This document shows, one piece after another, positions 34,401 to 46,200 of a DNA stretch of 64,000 nt. The notes under the pieces were generated by a model, which was not told the DNA's origin, did no database searches, and worked only from the letters and a program-made list of their open reading frames with translations. Positions within the stretch are counted from its first letter, which is position 1. The number at the start of each line of letters is the position of its first letter. Source of the stretch: Petrosia ficiformis. Lineage: Eukaryota; Porifera; Demospongiae; Haplosclerida; Petrosiidae. The position numbers and the translations under genes are program-made. Location: NCBI GenBank assembly GCA_947044365.1, contig OX345638.1, positions 9,307,701-9,371,700 of the forward strand. The letters are read 5' to 3'.

Positions 34401-36850
34401 GCTCCTGTGACACTTGACATTAACAAGTTAGCAGGAGGTGCAACTGATGGAGCCTCAGTTATGGTTGGATCCGAAACAGGGGTTGTGACAAAGATCAAAA
34501 CGAAGGTACCTGCTTTCATTGCTACACACTGTAGCGCTCATCGATTATCACTTGCAGTTTGCGATGCAAGTAATGCTTCTTCAATGATACAACGATTCCA
34601 AAACGTTTTGAACCAAATATATGTTCACTTTTCTAGGAGTACTGTGCGCACAGCTGAGCTTGTTGAGATGCAAAAGATTCTTGACGAACCTCAATTAAAG
34701 CTTCAACGGCCTACAGAAACAAGATGGTTGTCTCACCAGAATGCAGTAGACACACTTAGAAGATGCCTAAAAGCTGTGTATGTAACCCTGCAACACGAGG
34801 CTTCAGAGGGTGAAGCAACAGCTCATGGATTGTGCAATGAGATTGAAAAACCTACATTTATTGCTTCACTACTACTTCTATCGAACATCCTCGCTATACT
34901 CGGAAACCTTTCACGCACTTTTCAAATTGCTCAACTTAATCTACTTTCAGTGGAGCAGTTAGTTGTAGATGCCAAAGCTGCATTATCGGAATGTAAGAAA
35001 GATCCTTTGAAAGGGGGTTATATGACAGAATTAGAAACAACCATGCTAACAATTGGAATCGCTACACAACTTGATAAAGCCATCTTTACTAGCAATGCAA
35101 ATTCCTACATTGAGGCTATTATACAGAATTTGAAAAATAGGTTTCCTCAGCTTAAGACACTTGCACTACTTGGTTACTTTGACCCACGAAATGTTCGAAC
35201 AGCCAATGCTACTCCATTTACAATGTTAGAAATAGCAGAGGAGTTACAACTTCAGGTGGATGGACACAAACTTTGGCAAGAGTATCTTGGGTATAAATCT
35301 TTTGTTGCAAACTTACCAAGTCCGAGCATTGAAGTAGCTGTTCAAGTCATGCATTCACCTGAAAACAAAGAAACAATGGCTGTCGCTTACCCTATAATTT
35401 CGAGTATTTTAGCACGCATTGCTGTTTTACCAGCATCAAGTGCACAAGTTGAAAGATTATTCTCAACTATGAAGAGAATCAAGACAGCTCAAAGAAACCG
35501 TCTAAAGACAAAGACATTAGATAACCTTATGCGAATATCAATTGAGGGTCCTGCTGTTACACACTGGGACCCATATCCTGCATTAAGGAAATGGGAGTCA
35601 ATGGGTAATAGACGGATACAAATCTCCAAATGCATCCAGTCAAATGAACAGTAGTTTTTATCATTAACAAACTTACTCTTTTGATTCAAAACTCATGGTT
35701 CAAAGAATTGATTAAAGGGGGGTGCATAGTGTATGGATATGTGTATTAGGGGGGTGCATGATTGGAATAGGGGGGTACAGTACCCCCCTAAAGAAGCATA
35801 GAGAGAACACTGGTGGATACACAATTATACAGTAAGTGAAATAATTACATACAGGCAAAACAAATGTGTCCATACTTTCCAATCTATATATGTATAATAT
35901 TATTATAATTATATAATCATACATGTATTAATACACTCACCAGCATATGGTTCCCATAATATAAGGTATGTTCCCAATGGAGAAAATTGTAATAATCTTG
36001 TTAGTGGGTGTGGCAATTGATAATTAATTGATAAATCAGAACCATTTAGTATGTAAACACTAGAAGAGGAAATGACATCATTATGACATCATCATTTATT
36101 ATATGATATTGTCCATTCTAACCTCTGTCTGTCACAATATGATAACTGGTTTCCATGGCAACTCCAAGCAAACACTCTACATTCTCTTGATGTGCTGTAG
36201 ATAACATAGTCTATATATAGCAACAATATAGTCTATATATAGTAACAATATAGTCTATATATAGTAGCAATATAGTCTATATATAGTAACAATATAGTCT
36301 AAATGTGTATTACATTACACTATACCTCAATTGTACTGAACATGTTAATGATGATCTATTAAAATCCCATATTGTAATACCTTCAGTACCTTGACCTGTA
36401 AAAATATAAACTATATTATCTCATATAGCTATTTGGCTTGTCTAGTTTACCCTCACTGTCCCTTCCCTTTTCTACAGTAATGGCTGGGTGGGATTTCATA
36501 CTTCAGCCTTTGAGTTATAACCACAAATCCATCCATATCCACGATAAAGATAACTAGACGAACCAGGACTATACAAACACCCCATACGACACAATCAAAT
36601 ACCTATAACATTCAAGATCAGAACACTATGTTCCTAAATTACCACATTAATTTTCTACTCATGAAACAAACAGCCATGGTTTATATATATGCATATAGCT
36701 AACTAACTAACTGAAAATCATACATTTTCTGTGCGAAAATAGCATGCAATCAGCGCATTCACCATGAGCTATCTACTTATATCTATGCATCCATCCATCT
36801 ATGTACTCACTCAGTAAAATAGAATTTATTGTGTCTGATTTTTCAGCCAT
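24738..36850 (-). CDS. EIF2A: Eukaryotic translation initiation factor 2A
   Basis: Cytosolic WD-repeat-like beta-propeller factor that delivers Met-tRNA to the 40S subunit in non-canonical initiation. The minus-strand exons are 36850-36811, 36395-36326, 36194-36123, 36059-35941, 32831-32741, 32503-32421, 32357-32254, 31554-31437, 31171-31055, 30955-30887, 30667-30545, 30383-30310, 30050-29962, 29901-29829, 29655-29544, 28611-28565, 25596-25371, 25315-25250 and 24833-24738. All phases agree as far as 28565 (467 codons). Diagnostic stretches are [19 protein letters not shown] (31.1 kb), [17 protein letters not shown] (30.9/30.6 kb), [14 protein letters not shown] (30.3 kb) and the C-terminal [18 protein letters not shown] coiled coil. 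Total length about 595 residues, as in the family. The 25596-25371 exon is 226 nt, one base out of frame, with an in-frame TGA at 25419-25421. The 3' end at 30545 is a best guess inside a TATG repeat. Confidence 0.85.
26173..27622 (+). CDS. Unrecognised two-exon gene nested in an eIF2A intron
   Basis: Opposite in strand to its host and lying wholly between eIF2A exons 28611-28565 and 25596-25371. Exon 1 runs from ATG 26173 to 26463 and exon 2 from 27270 to the stop at 27620-27622. They join in phase 1 with AAG/gtaac and TTTAG/at splice sites. The protein is about 225 residues, without signal peptide or membrane segment and rich in short beta-like stretches ([16 protein letters not shown], then [19 protein letters not shown]). 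I do not recognise a family. The frame is two bases out within a run of GTG triplets at 26236-26249, between DFEVVV and [13 protein letters not shown]: a small indel, a sequencing error, or a different first exon. Confidence 0.5.
26605..26755. mobile_element. MITE of the TTAGTTATAGTTA family
   Basis: Shares GGCTTACTAAAA, GACCTGTAATTTAGTTATAG and the following TTAGTTATAGTTAAGT with 16193-16378. Intronic to both eIF2A and the nested gene. No coding capacity. Confidence 0.6.
27015..27190. mobile_element. 176-bp Tc1/mariner-type MITE
   Basis: CAGTGAAACCTCTCTA at the left end is mirrored by TAGAGGGGTTTCACTG at the right, flanked by TA on each side (27013-27014 and 27191-27192). TA duplication with CAGTG termini is typical of Tc1/mariner and pogo-derived MITEs. 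It lies in the intron of the nested plus-strand gene. Confidence 0.85.
28302..28386. repeat. (CA)n microsatellite
   Basis: About 42 uninterrupted CA dinucleotides in an eIF2A intron. The open frames across it are artefacts of the repeat. Confidence 0.98.
28712..28960. mobile_element. MITE of the TTAGTTATAGTTA family, possibly two joined copies
   Basis: Starts TAGTGTTGTTTTGGTTAAC and contains ATTACAAGTCTATTGTTATA, then a second half with TAACTATAACTAAGAG. It is inverted relative to the copy at 26605. Intronic to eIF2A. Confidence 0.6.
29290..29475. mobile_element. MITE of the TTAGTTATAGTTA family
   Basis: Contains GTGTTCATTATTGGCC, ATAGACTTGTAATTTAG and the end block TTTAGTTAACCAAAACAAC, the inverse of the start of the 28712 copy. 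Intronic to eIF2A, between exons 28611-28565 and 29655-29544. Confidence 0.6.
29668..29823. repeat. GATA-type tetranucleotide repeat
   Basis: Impure GATA/AATA tetramers filling most of the short intron between eIF2A exons 29655-29544 and 29901-29829. Confidence 0.9.
30438..30537. repeat. (TATG)n tetranucleotide repeat
   Basis: Almost pure TATG units ending next to the presumed splice donor of the eIF2A exon 30667-30545. That donor (GTATAT) appears to be built from the repeat edge, so the exact exon boundary is uncertain. Confidence 0.95.
30748..30882. repeat. (GGAT)n tetranucleotide repeat
   Basis: About 33 GGAT units with few interruptions. The donor of the eIF2A exon 30955-30887 (GTATCC on the minus strand) lies at the repeat edge. 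Confidence 0.95.
31277..31427. repeat. (GATA)n tetranucleotide repeat
   Basis: Long GATA tracts with two short ATAATATATA interruptions, in the intron between eIF2A exons 31554-31437 and 31171-31055. Confidence 0.95.
31527..31965. repeat. 54-bp minisatellite carrying copies of an eIF2A splice acceptor
   Basis: Eight head-to-tail copies of a 54-bp unit. The leftmost copy overlaps the 5' end of the eIF2A exon 31554-31437. Every unit contains, on the minus strand, TTAATTCACTAG followed by GGTGCCCCCTCTAGTGTTCA, that is, the splice acceptor plus the first ~20 bases of the exon (coding GAPSSVQ). There are therefore seven decoy acceptors upstream of the real one. Confidence 0.9.
31966..32250. repeat. 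ACATACAC-rich low-complexity tract
   Basis: Degenerate TACA/CACA repeats with several ACATGTACATGTAC palindromic blocks, filling the intron up to the donor of eIF2A exon 32357-32254. The open frames across it are repeat artefacts. Confidence 0.85.
32512..32735. repeat. GATA/TACA tetranucleotide repeat
   Basis: Mixed GATA and TACA tetramers occupying nearly the whole intron between eIF2A exons 32831-32741 and 32503-32421. Confidence 0.9.
33371..35812 (+). mobile_element. Apparently intact hAT transposon with perfect 8-bp TSD
   Basis: The ends are CAGTGTTCTC (33371-33380) and GAGAACACTG (35803-35812), perfect 10-bp inverted repeats. Flanking it is an exact 8-bp duplication GTGGATAC (33363-33370 and 35813-35820). 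A subterminal TAGGGGGGTAC block is present near both ends. It has one uninterrupted transposase gene and sits in the 3.1-kb eIF2A intron between exons 36059-35941 and 32831-32741, antisense to the host. Exact duplications and an unbroken gene indicate a recent insertion. Confidence 0.95.
33504..35654 (+). CDS. hAT-family transposase, full length
   Basis: Single-exon protein of 716 residues that should cut and paste its own element in the nucleus. In order: a Lys-rich start (PPKKKTK, a likely nuclear signal); a TTF/BED-like zinc finger around residues 85-130 (CQFCSHAH, later [11 protein letters not shown]); the RNase-H-like catalytic core with DESTD (about 246) and [12 protein letters not shown] (about 310); [15 protein letters not shown] (about 340); [16 protein letters not shown] (about 400); and the C-terminal dimerisation segment [17 protein letters not shown] (about 642). 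The layout is that of the group with DUF4371 and a hAT C-terminal domain, related to ZMYM and ZNF862-like domesticated proteins. No frame break is visible. Start chosen at the first Met after the terminal repeat. Confidence 0.92.
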   Translation: MPPKKKTKVGDRRQLKLFFTQSSSKAGTSDTDTDEESTHNTVVADSANSSTAAQSRRGNVANWRSFGDSKWRGIYPWLILKEDGVYCQFCSHAHREVRSRSSVFISKPYIGNRPDKLGRHSSCSSHLQSKLAYQEWQNRVSTQSTVIQLIERSDVLTVDERAFCDAMRCMYYLNKNEIAHTTNFSGLKELCVLLGNETLPALKKSGNTSYESEQTMQEIVEVIGLTLEEEILLEVRDSPFYSIVLDESTDISVVKQLGICIHYLGKDGTIRVRNLKLLEVNQGTADVLTDTVISYLSSKAPVTLDINKLAGGATDGASVMVGSETGVVTKIKTKVPAFIATHCSAHRLSLAVCDASNASSMIQRFQNVLNQIYVHFSRSTVRTAELVEMQKILDEPQLKLQRPTETRWLSHQNAVDTLRRCLKAVYVTLQHEASEGEATAHGLCNEIEKPTFIASLLLLSNILAILGNLSRTFQIAQLNLLSVEQLVVDAKAALSECKKDPLKGGYMTELETTMLTIGIATQLDKAIFTSNANSYIEAIIQNLKNRFPQLKTLALLGYFDPRNVRTANATPFTMLEIAEELQLQVDGHKLWQEYLGYKSFVANLPSPSIEVAVQVMHSPENKETMAVAYPIISSILARIAVLPASSAQVERLFSTMKRIKTAQRNRLKTKTLDNLMRISIEGPAVTHWDPYPALRKWESMGNRRIQISKCIQSNEQ

Positions 36851-37219
36851 CAGAGAAGTTCCATGTGGTGAACACGTGATCTGCGTAATAGCCGAAATTT
36901 CATTTTGCGCAGTGATCCAGTCGCGAGGATCCAGCACAAACAATAAAATTAATTTTGAATTTAAATTATTTTATCTGTAAAGAAAGGGTTACACAACAGG
37001 TATTCCTATATATGTGCTCCCTTATTGAAATTCAAAGTGTAAAAGCTCACAGTGAAAGCGGATGGTATCCATGCAGGGTTCATTTATTATTAGCACAGCA
37101 AACTGAAAGTAATTCAGGCTGTGATCCTCACTCAATATCGCAAGATTCACGGAAATGTCCGAAATTAGTATATCTTAGGGTGTGGCTCGTTCGTCTCTTC
37201 GCTTCGCAAAGAAGGAACT
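36851..37219. promoter_or_regulatory. Divergent promoter between eIF2A and the second Death gene
   Basis: The two start codons (36850 on minus, 37220 on plus) are 369 bp apart, so both promoters lie here. A CG-containing stretch around 36895-36935 (GTCGCGAGGATCC) contrasts with the AT-rich surroundings. No TATA box is evident at a useful distance from either start. An open frame across 36955-37230 looks like chance. Confidence 0.5.
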
Positions 37220-40200
37220 ATGTCATCTGAAGATCGTCTTCTTTGTGAGTATTGATGTATTGTATTTGTACATATGTAATATGTTATTGTTTTGTATCAT
37301 AACAGGTCTTCAACCTGATTTTAATGAGGTATATCAGACAACCATACAGTTCAGTGCTAAATGGGAAGATATTGGAAGTAGACTTGGTATCGCAAAACCT
37401 ACCATTGATATTATAACACGTGATAACAGTAACGGCAGCGTTACTGGATGTATGTCAGCTATGATTGCATCATGGTTGAAGAGGGAAAGCCCAGGACAAC
37501 GTCTACCAACCTGGAGGAATATGTGCACTGCTATTGCTAGTGTTGATCTTACTACTGCTGAGAGTATTGCTGCCGCCAAGGGATTCCGCATCATGCCTAC
37601 AGGTAGATTATATAATTATGTAAACGCATATGCTAATTATATATGCTTTCTGAATTAATCATGTATTGATATTTTAAAAGGGCTTTAACAAACCTGATAT
37701 TCACAAAACTTACCATCAACAAATTACAACCAACTCTTAATGTCATGCAATAATGTAGTGTTAAAGAGATTGATCCTTCATTCAGGAGAACAAGATGATT
37801 ATTTAGGGATAAAGAAGTATCCCTGTGATTGAATTCAACTTCAGTATTACATTATTGTTATCTGAAATTTAATTTTCAAATTCTTTTTTATAACCATTCA
37901 GGATGATGTAGTTACTTTCTTTGCTGGCTGGTTGGTCTTGAGCATGCTTATTTTGCTATTAATTGATCACATGACCATGACAGTCTAATATTATATAATT
38001 GTATCATCAAATGTTATCCACATAAAGAATGGTTATTCGGGCCAGGCCTGCATAAAAATAATGGTAGCACTTGTTTTACTGTTACACTTAACCCCTCATT
38101 AGTGTTATATAATTATGCAGTTATGACTAGGAGTGGTATAATTGTAGTTCAAAGAATGACAATATTAACCTTCAAGTAGTATGAAAGATTTCCTACCTGT
38201 GGTATACAGAATAAATCTTCCATTCTGCTCAAATATTTGGTGGATTTCATTGTAGTTCCACTTCTTGTGTGGTCATATATAGAATAATATTCATTAGATA
38301 TTTGAGAGGATATTCATATTGTAATCATGTTACTATGGTGCTGTTTTGTTCAAAATTCATAAAACTGTTACATACTATTGAATCTCAATAAGAAATATCA
38401 TATTATAGTTTAGTTTAGTTCTGGCCAGTTTATTCCTAGTTTCAGCACCATAATTTTAGTATTAGTATCTATAGTTAACTGAACTAAATGTGAAAATTAT
38501 ATTTAGTTGTAGCACCAAAATGCTACTAGCAGAACAACTCTACTCAAAGTTTATTTACACTTATAACTATGTAGAATTTAGTACATCAAGGGAGCCTATA
38601 ATGATAGAAAGCAGAAGAATACTCTTAAATAAACTCATAATAACAAATAATAAGACATTTTATTTCTCATAGATATGCCACAAGTTGATGATTCCCTTGT
38701 TCTTTCACCCAATGAACCACCCAAACAGGTATTGTTGTATTAGTAATGACATTGTGCTGATAGTGATGGGCATATTATGAACATATCGTTGTATTCAGGG
38801 GCGGATTTAGAATTTGATATTAGCAATTCCAGTTTTTTAGGGTCGCAATATTTCACACTATATATATATTGTGGTATAATTAGAATTATGGAGTGTACAA
38901 TTTATGAGGAACTGTGTCGACTTCACCTCCCTTAAATCCGCTCTTACTAATTATGGTGGTTAGCGATATATTGACATTTTTGAACTTGTGGTATGGTCAT
39001 GTACAATTACACATGTTGAAACTCAACCATATTTTCAGTCTAGAGGAGGAAGGGTCCAGGGACATACATATACTAAACCTATTCTGCTGCACATCATTAT
39101 AGATGTGGCAGTTAATTACTGCATTCTTGTATTGTGAATATAATTATCGTTGTTATGAATATCATTATAATTATAACACAAATATGCATTCTTTCCAAGT
39201 GGATAGCACCACTAATTGGAATATGTATGTCTCAGACCCTTCTTCCTCAGGGCAAAGGGTGTGGCTATGCCAGACTACAGCATATTATAGTTACTTGTTT
39301 TTCGATTCTTCTTCGTCTTACTTTTCAACAGTTCTTGTTTAAGGTTTTCAAATGTACTTCAGTTATAAAAACTAGTAATGACAGTTTGCATTAAGCAGAT
39401 TTTGTCTTATTGGTCTAGATATGGCGTTTACAGATCTCCTTCATTACATCATTGCCACAATATAGTCATCTCTTTTCTTTATGCAGGTGAAGCAGATCAT
39501 TGATAAAAGATTCTCCCAGAAAAGGAGAAAGAGAAGACATGGTATATATAGATATAATATCAGGCACACTTATATGGCTGGACAAAGGGGACTCTTGTCT
39601 CATGTCCCCCACTTGCTAAGTACTTAGGGGGATAAGATATGTTATTTTTATCATTATTTTAGCCGGAATGTATCACTTCATTGGGGTTATAGCTATAGAC
39701 GAGGAATTCTGTATAAATATTCATTAATACGTGTATTCACACATTAATTGACTATACCCCTCATGAACAATTAAGTAGGTGAAAATTATGCTTTGCACCC
39801 CCATTTATATAGGGGTCACAATTAAATTTTACCCTGTGCCTAATCTGCTCTCTAGCCACCCTGTATAATATAAGTTGCAAGTGAGTTAATCTGGATTATC
39901 ATGTATAGAGTTTAACAGTTTCCAGCCCTCGTATTCAGACTATCTTTAGTATTTATTACAAGAGCCTGGAAATATGCTTACAAAGGTTCTGAACTATCAC
40001 TGTAAAAACTATTGTCCACATTTATGATTCTTTCGTACTTTACTATGCCATGGGTTGAAGGCACATATAACACTACACACTATAACAGGTAGGCTACATC
40101 AGTGCTTACTGATGTAGCCTACATGGAAAATTGAGCACTTCTTGTGTGCTTTGGAGATGGTTTTGCCTACAACTCAAAGAGAAACCTCTGCAGACTCTTA

Positions 40201-43200
40201 ATTTGAACTCCCTCAAATTTTGCAAGCTAGTAACTCCACCACCCACTTTCCCTGCTATACTGATGCCTGTTCATTATAATTATTCAGTTATGAGCGCGAA
40301 TGGTACTGATAATATTTGTATATAGCTCAAAAAATAACCATAATTATAGCTTAATATAGGAATGATAATGCATGGCAATTTGCATTCATGGATTTCGTTT
40401 TTAATCTCTGTGTATAGTAATTTCAGTATCCAGAGATGAGATGAATTCAGTTGTATATTAGTTCTGCTTATCTCCTCCTTGTGTGGCCATAGTAGTAATC
40501 TTCATTATCAGTTCTGTCTATCTGTCATTCCAAAAAATGTACGACTTTGTAGTAGTCCAAACATAATTTGAACTACATCAGAAAGCTTGGAATTATTTAT
40601 ATGAGAATGTATACATACTTTTCAGAAGCTAATGTGGTTCACACAAGTTTAGAATAGTCCACTATTTTCGTTGGACTATTTACACCTTTCATAATATTTA
40701 CAGCGATGCATAATTATGTGTGAGGTGTGTGTTCTTGGAGCTCTAGTTTTTACGATCTAAATACATTATTAACTCCTACAATGAAATTTTTGCTTTGAAA
40801 TCTTATTAATATCAAACATTTCCTATTTAGTATATGGAACAAGACTTTGATACTACTCAAAAAAGTGGAATTTTTGATTTTGCAGTTCCACTTCTTGTGT
40901 GGTCATACTAATAACATTCATTGGATATTCCAAACCATATTCATGTGCTTTTGCACTTTATTTAAGGACAAGGACAACAGTATTCATGTACTTGTTCTCT
41001 CAAGTGACATGTTATTGTAGCTTGTTGACATGGAAACCAGAATACATATTTATGTGTTATATACTTATAGTGTGCAAATAACTAATTAGTGTAGATGAAA
41101 CGGCAAGGGTGCGTGATTCAAAAGCGATAGATTTTTCTAGGCCATTGGGAAATACATGAGAAATCATTGCTCCCACCCCACAGGCCAAAGCATCAGTAGC
41201 TATTCGTAATGGAAGGTCACTGTCGTAATGTATGAGTAATCTAATTTTTCGTTGACTGTGGCTTGATCACAAGCAGATGTCCACTTCCACTTACTATCTA
41301 GTCTTAATAGGGAATTTAGGATTGAGCCAGATTAGGGACAAATTTATTATAATAGTTGGTTAGCCCTAAACAGGATCTTAACTGTTGCACATTCTGAGGT
41401 ACTGGGGCATTAAGAATACCTTCAAACGTTTTGTCTGAGAAATGCAATCTTTTCTCATCTATATAATACACAGCCCAAGTACTCTACTTCATTATATAAA
41501 AATCTGCACTTACTCCGTTTCACAGTGACTCCTTTGTCAGCAAGTCTCTTCAAAACTTCCTCCAACCTCTTTAGGTGCTGAGTAATGTTAGATCCGAGTG
41601 CCAAAATATCGTCAAAGTAACAGATCACATTCGGGATTCCCTGTAACAGTGTGTCCATAACTCACTAAAATATTGCAGGCGCCAAGGCAACCCCAAATGG
41701 GAGCCTGTTGTATCTATATAAACCATGATGTGTGTTGATGGTTAGGAGGTGTTTACTGTCCTCATCAACCATTATCTGTTGATAGGTTTGAGATAAGTTA
41801 ATTTTCAAAAAGATATTACCACCAGAAAGAGTGGCAAACACGTCATCTGGTTTGGGAAAGGGATGTGTCTTGATCTGTAATGAAGGGTTCATCGTAACCT
41901 TATAAACCCCACAAATTCTGAGTTTCCCGTTATTTTTCGGTGCGGCCACAGTAGGAGCAGCCCAACTACTGTAATTAACTTTGGTATAATCTTTGCATAA
42001 TGTGGTGAGTGCCCGTAACTGTAGCTACTTACAGAGCTTAGTACACAGTCTTCCAACCTATGTAATCGTGTTTCACACTGTCTTGTGAGGCAAAAGGCAA
42101 GGCCTTGGTCAAAAGAGCTTGAGTTTTAAACCCTGCTTGTCTTCAAAAATATTTCTTAACCAAGGATTCTTCATTTTGATGAGTTGAACTATGGTTAAGT
42201 TTTATTGAACTCCAGTTGAAGCATATGTGTGACATCCAGTACCGTCCTATAAGGCTGGGACAAGATCACTCAATAACGAGAAGAGTGATATTTAACATTG
42301 ACATCGAACTGACCCAAGACTGTAATTGTTTCTGCAGTATTTATTCAGAGAACAAGGGTGTAATGTAACATTTGGAAATTATTTTTCATGTGTACACTTC
42401 AAAATCAATGACATGGTGGGTCCTGTATCCAGTTCAATCACTAAATGCTTCAATTGTAACTCAATGAAAAGTGGGGGGTTGGACTGACTTGTGACAATAA
42501 ACAGTGAGAATTCTGAGTCTTTCGCTTCTGTTTGTAGCCCATTTGGTACCTTTCTTGCTTTTCATTCCTTTATACCCTGAAAGTTTCTTTGCTAGCCTTC
42601 CTTACTTTTTAAGCAAGCCGGTGCAATGTGGCCTATTTTTCCACAGGCATGACATATACTGCATTCTACTTTGGTTAAAATTTTGTCCTTTTTTGCCATA
42701 AAGGTAACAAGGTCTCAGCACTCTGACACTTTCCTCACTAAGATGCATAGCTTGAGAATTTTTCTCTGCACTTAGTAGACTGGTTGCAAGGTCAACAGCT
42801 TTTGTCATGGTGAGCTCTTTTTCGACTAAGAGTCTCATCTAGATACAGACGGCGTACGAAGCGGTCCCGTAGAGTGTTGTCTAATTAGTAGGCTCCAAAT
42901 TTATAATTAGTAGCATAATGTGTCAGATCCACTACAAAATTGGCCATTGCTTCCCCAGAATTTTGATCTCGTTTATGAAAATGGTATCATTTGGCAATTA
43001 TAATCAGGGCTGGCTCGAAATGAGCCTCAATGGTTTTGATCAAGTCATCTAAAGTCTGATTACGGTGCTTTTCTGGTGTGTAGCAGTCACTTAGGAGAGC
43101 ATAATTCTTTGCCCCAATGACTGTGAGGAACACAGGAACCTTTTTGTGTGACGCTATTGGCATCAAAATACAGTTGAAGGCTCTTGACATAGGTTGAAAA

Positions 43201-46200
43201 TCTTTCAGTCTTGGCTTTAAATTCTTGAAACTTTCCTACAATAGACATTTGGTCCTCGTAGCAACTGTTTTTAAAAAGAATGATAAAGATTCTACTCAAT
43301 AACTTTACAGAGAAAGCAACCAAAAATACAACATGAGACAAAAGATTGTTCTCATCATGCTCACAACAAATTAAATTTTAACATTCATAAGTAATACAAT
43401 AATTATAACAGGACATCACAAAGACTGATTGTGGAATATTCACTCTCTTGTATTTTTAGTTAATAATAATAATTATTTAAAATGTACTATTACGTCATCA
43501 TAAACCAGGAGCCTGTATATGACAGAGAGCAGCATACCCAGTTATTAGGGTTTGCACAAACTGAACTAATACTAAAAATCTATTATAATAATACCGTTGT
43601 CTGTTGTCACAAATTCACCCGCAACGAAGACACAGAAACTTAGACACATAATAAAAGGAGGTGTTGACAGTAAATTTAACGTTTGTGCATTCAAAAAGAA
43701 GCTGAGATGAACGATAATGAGCGACAGAATTAGACAAAGAGAGAGAAGAACTTTGGAGACAGTAGTAGAAAGAGAGTTCAGGAGATCTTTGGATAGAGAG
43801 AGGACAAAAGCGGACAACACTAACTGAGAGAAGCCTAGCTAACATCAGCTAGAGATAGACATATAATGAGCCTGTAGTGTACTACACTCAGAAGGGAGTT
43901 TACAAACCGCAGAAGGCATTTAGAACAGGAAAGACAAGTACAGAGCAGAATCTGAGAGAGAGAGAGCAAGAGATGTAACATTTTGTTTATTCATTTATTA
44001 AACAATAATTATAATACATTCATTTGTAGTATATATAAAATTAATTATGACTACATAATTATAATAGTTCTTTCGATGACCATACTACACTATATTATGC
44101 TTACAACATAGTATGTTTAATATTATGCAATTGATGATGAAGATGTTTTATTTCTCATAGATATACCTCATCAAGGTGATGATTCCCTTTCTCCTCCACC
44201 CAATAAAATACCCAAACAGGTAATGTTTAAAATAATGAGAGGAAATCATATAGTGTAATTATTATCGGAAAGAAATGTAATATGTAGATATTTCCACCAC
44301 AAAGGCATTATGTCACTTAGGCAATTGACAAAATGTATAATCAAATCGTACATGTACATGTAATTACTGAAGTGTCATAAGTTATTTTATATTCACTTCT
44401 AGTAAAAAAACAGTGTATTGAACTCTGATTGGAAAACAATTTTACCAAAGATTTATTATTATTATTGCATACTGGAATTATAATGTTAAAACGTTATCTT
44501 CTTATATAGTTGCAACCACAAGAGTATGTGAAAGGCATGCCATTTGAAAATACCTCTGTGGACATACAAGGTGAGATAGATTACAAACAAAAATTATATG
44601 TACTCTTTATATGTATGCCTTGAAAACCATCCCTATGATCGCTTTCAACAAGTGTTATCTGTATTGTATATATTTTGGTTGTGTCATTTTCACTGCATAC
44701 ATAGTTAATTAAGAGAGTTATGTTATTCTGGGTCTTGTCTATGTAATGTATGTTGGCAATGTAGAATGCATATGCATAGAGAACTAATGAAGCTATTGCA
44801 ATTGATATTAAACTATAGATAGGTTGGCTGAAGTGAAGCAACCCAACCCAACCCCAACTTGAGTGCCCAGGATAAAGTAATAACTGTGGTACTCAAAGCC
44901 ATCACAAGAGTATGTCTTTTGATTCTGTTATCCTTTTGAGTCCCCCCACCCAATCTGAAATTCTAAACATACATATATAACAGGCAATGTGCTGTAGCAC
45001 ACATTTACAACCACAGATCTGTCCTTGTTGGTATATGCATAGCTAAAGTCATTCCAGTAAGCTGTTAATTAATGGAATGTGTGCAGTAGTAGCAGAATGA
45101 CAACTACTTGTAGCTTACATAAAAACTGGAACTAAATAGCTGTTCTAGCTGAAATGTATTCCTAAAGTTTTAAAACAACATTTAAAAGTAGATAATGAAA
45201 ATCATATCTGTAATAGGTTGTATTTCAGGCATGATAATATTTGCCATGATTACTAAAATTATGTTGGACACCACAAAGCTATCCTAGAGATATGTATTCT
45301 CAAAATATCCTGTTTATTTAGGAGGAAACAAGGATCATGCAAAGCAAAACGCTCCATAGTGTAGGAGATGTGCTCCCCCAAGGCAATATTTAGGCTCTCT
45401 AAGGTTGCTTCTGGGACCAAAAAAAGCGTGTAGCTGACATTTTAATTTTCATATGCTTTTTTTGTTGTATAGGTGACCCTGAAATAGAAGATAAACAGTT
45501 GTTCTTACCTCTAAAGTGTGGATGTGGAAATTGCACTGTTGATGACTGGATGCAGGGACATCTTTGTTCACAAAAGAGAAAAGAATACTACCCAAAGTTC
45601 ATTCTACTACAGCAAGATTCCCCTACATTGTCTTCTCTATTGAAACCTAATTTAGATATCGACATTTCGTTACTAGCACAGACTAGGAACATCATAGAGG
45701 TATTTAACGACTGTTATTCCTTAACGATGAAAAATCTTCACCGTGAAGTCAATGGATATTTTTATGGTCGACGGGGATGGATACCACTAGCTATTGATAA
45801 CATAGTCAGATTATTACAAAATCGACTAGGGCTTACTGTGTCACAAGAAATAGCAAACGTTGATCAGTTGAATAGCTATCTTAAGAGTGTTTTACGTGTC
45901 TCTTGGTTCCATTTTAAGCCAATAGCTCTTATCTCAAAGGAGTATTTGAATAGTTTATATCCAGAGCTACGAAAAAAGTGGATCAAATACTTTGATCAAT
46001 TTCACGTGTATTGTAATGATCGTAAATTGAAAGATTGTGCGACAATCTTGTTTAATTCCCAGAACGATAATATTTTTATTCTACGAGTGGATGAAAAATA
46101 CAACGATATGAAGCTCTCAGATATTTCCTACCTGTGTGAATCCCTCTGTTTTGTGTTAGACTGTCACGAATTATCAGTCCATTTAATTACCGCTGTACCA

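Noticed and set aside
36530..36600. Possible extra eIF2A exon reading [18 protein letters not shown] on minus
   Set aside because: Exon 36850-36811 joins exon 36395-36326 directly in phase 1 and reproduces the family's N-terminal order; inserting this segment is not needed and it has no family match.
43572..43845. Ser/Leu-rich minus-strand frames
   Set aside because: Probably the leader or LTR region of the dead gypsy-type element; overlapping frames with no motif.
44581..44841. 86-codon minus-strand open frame
   Set aside because: Lies inside an intron of the plus-strand gene, AT-rich, no recognisable domain.
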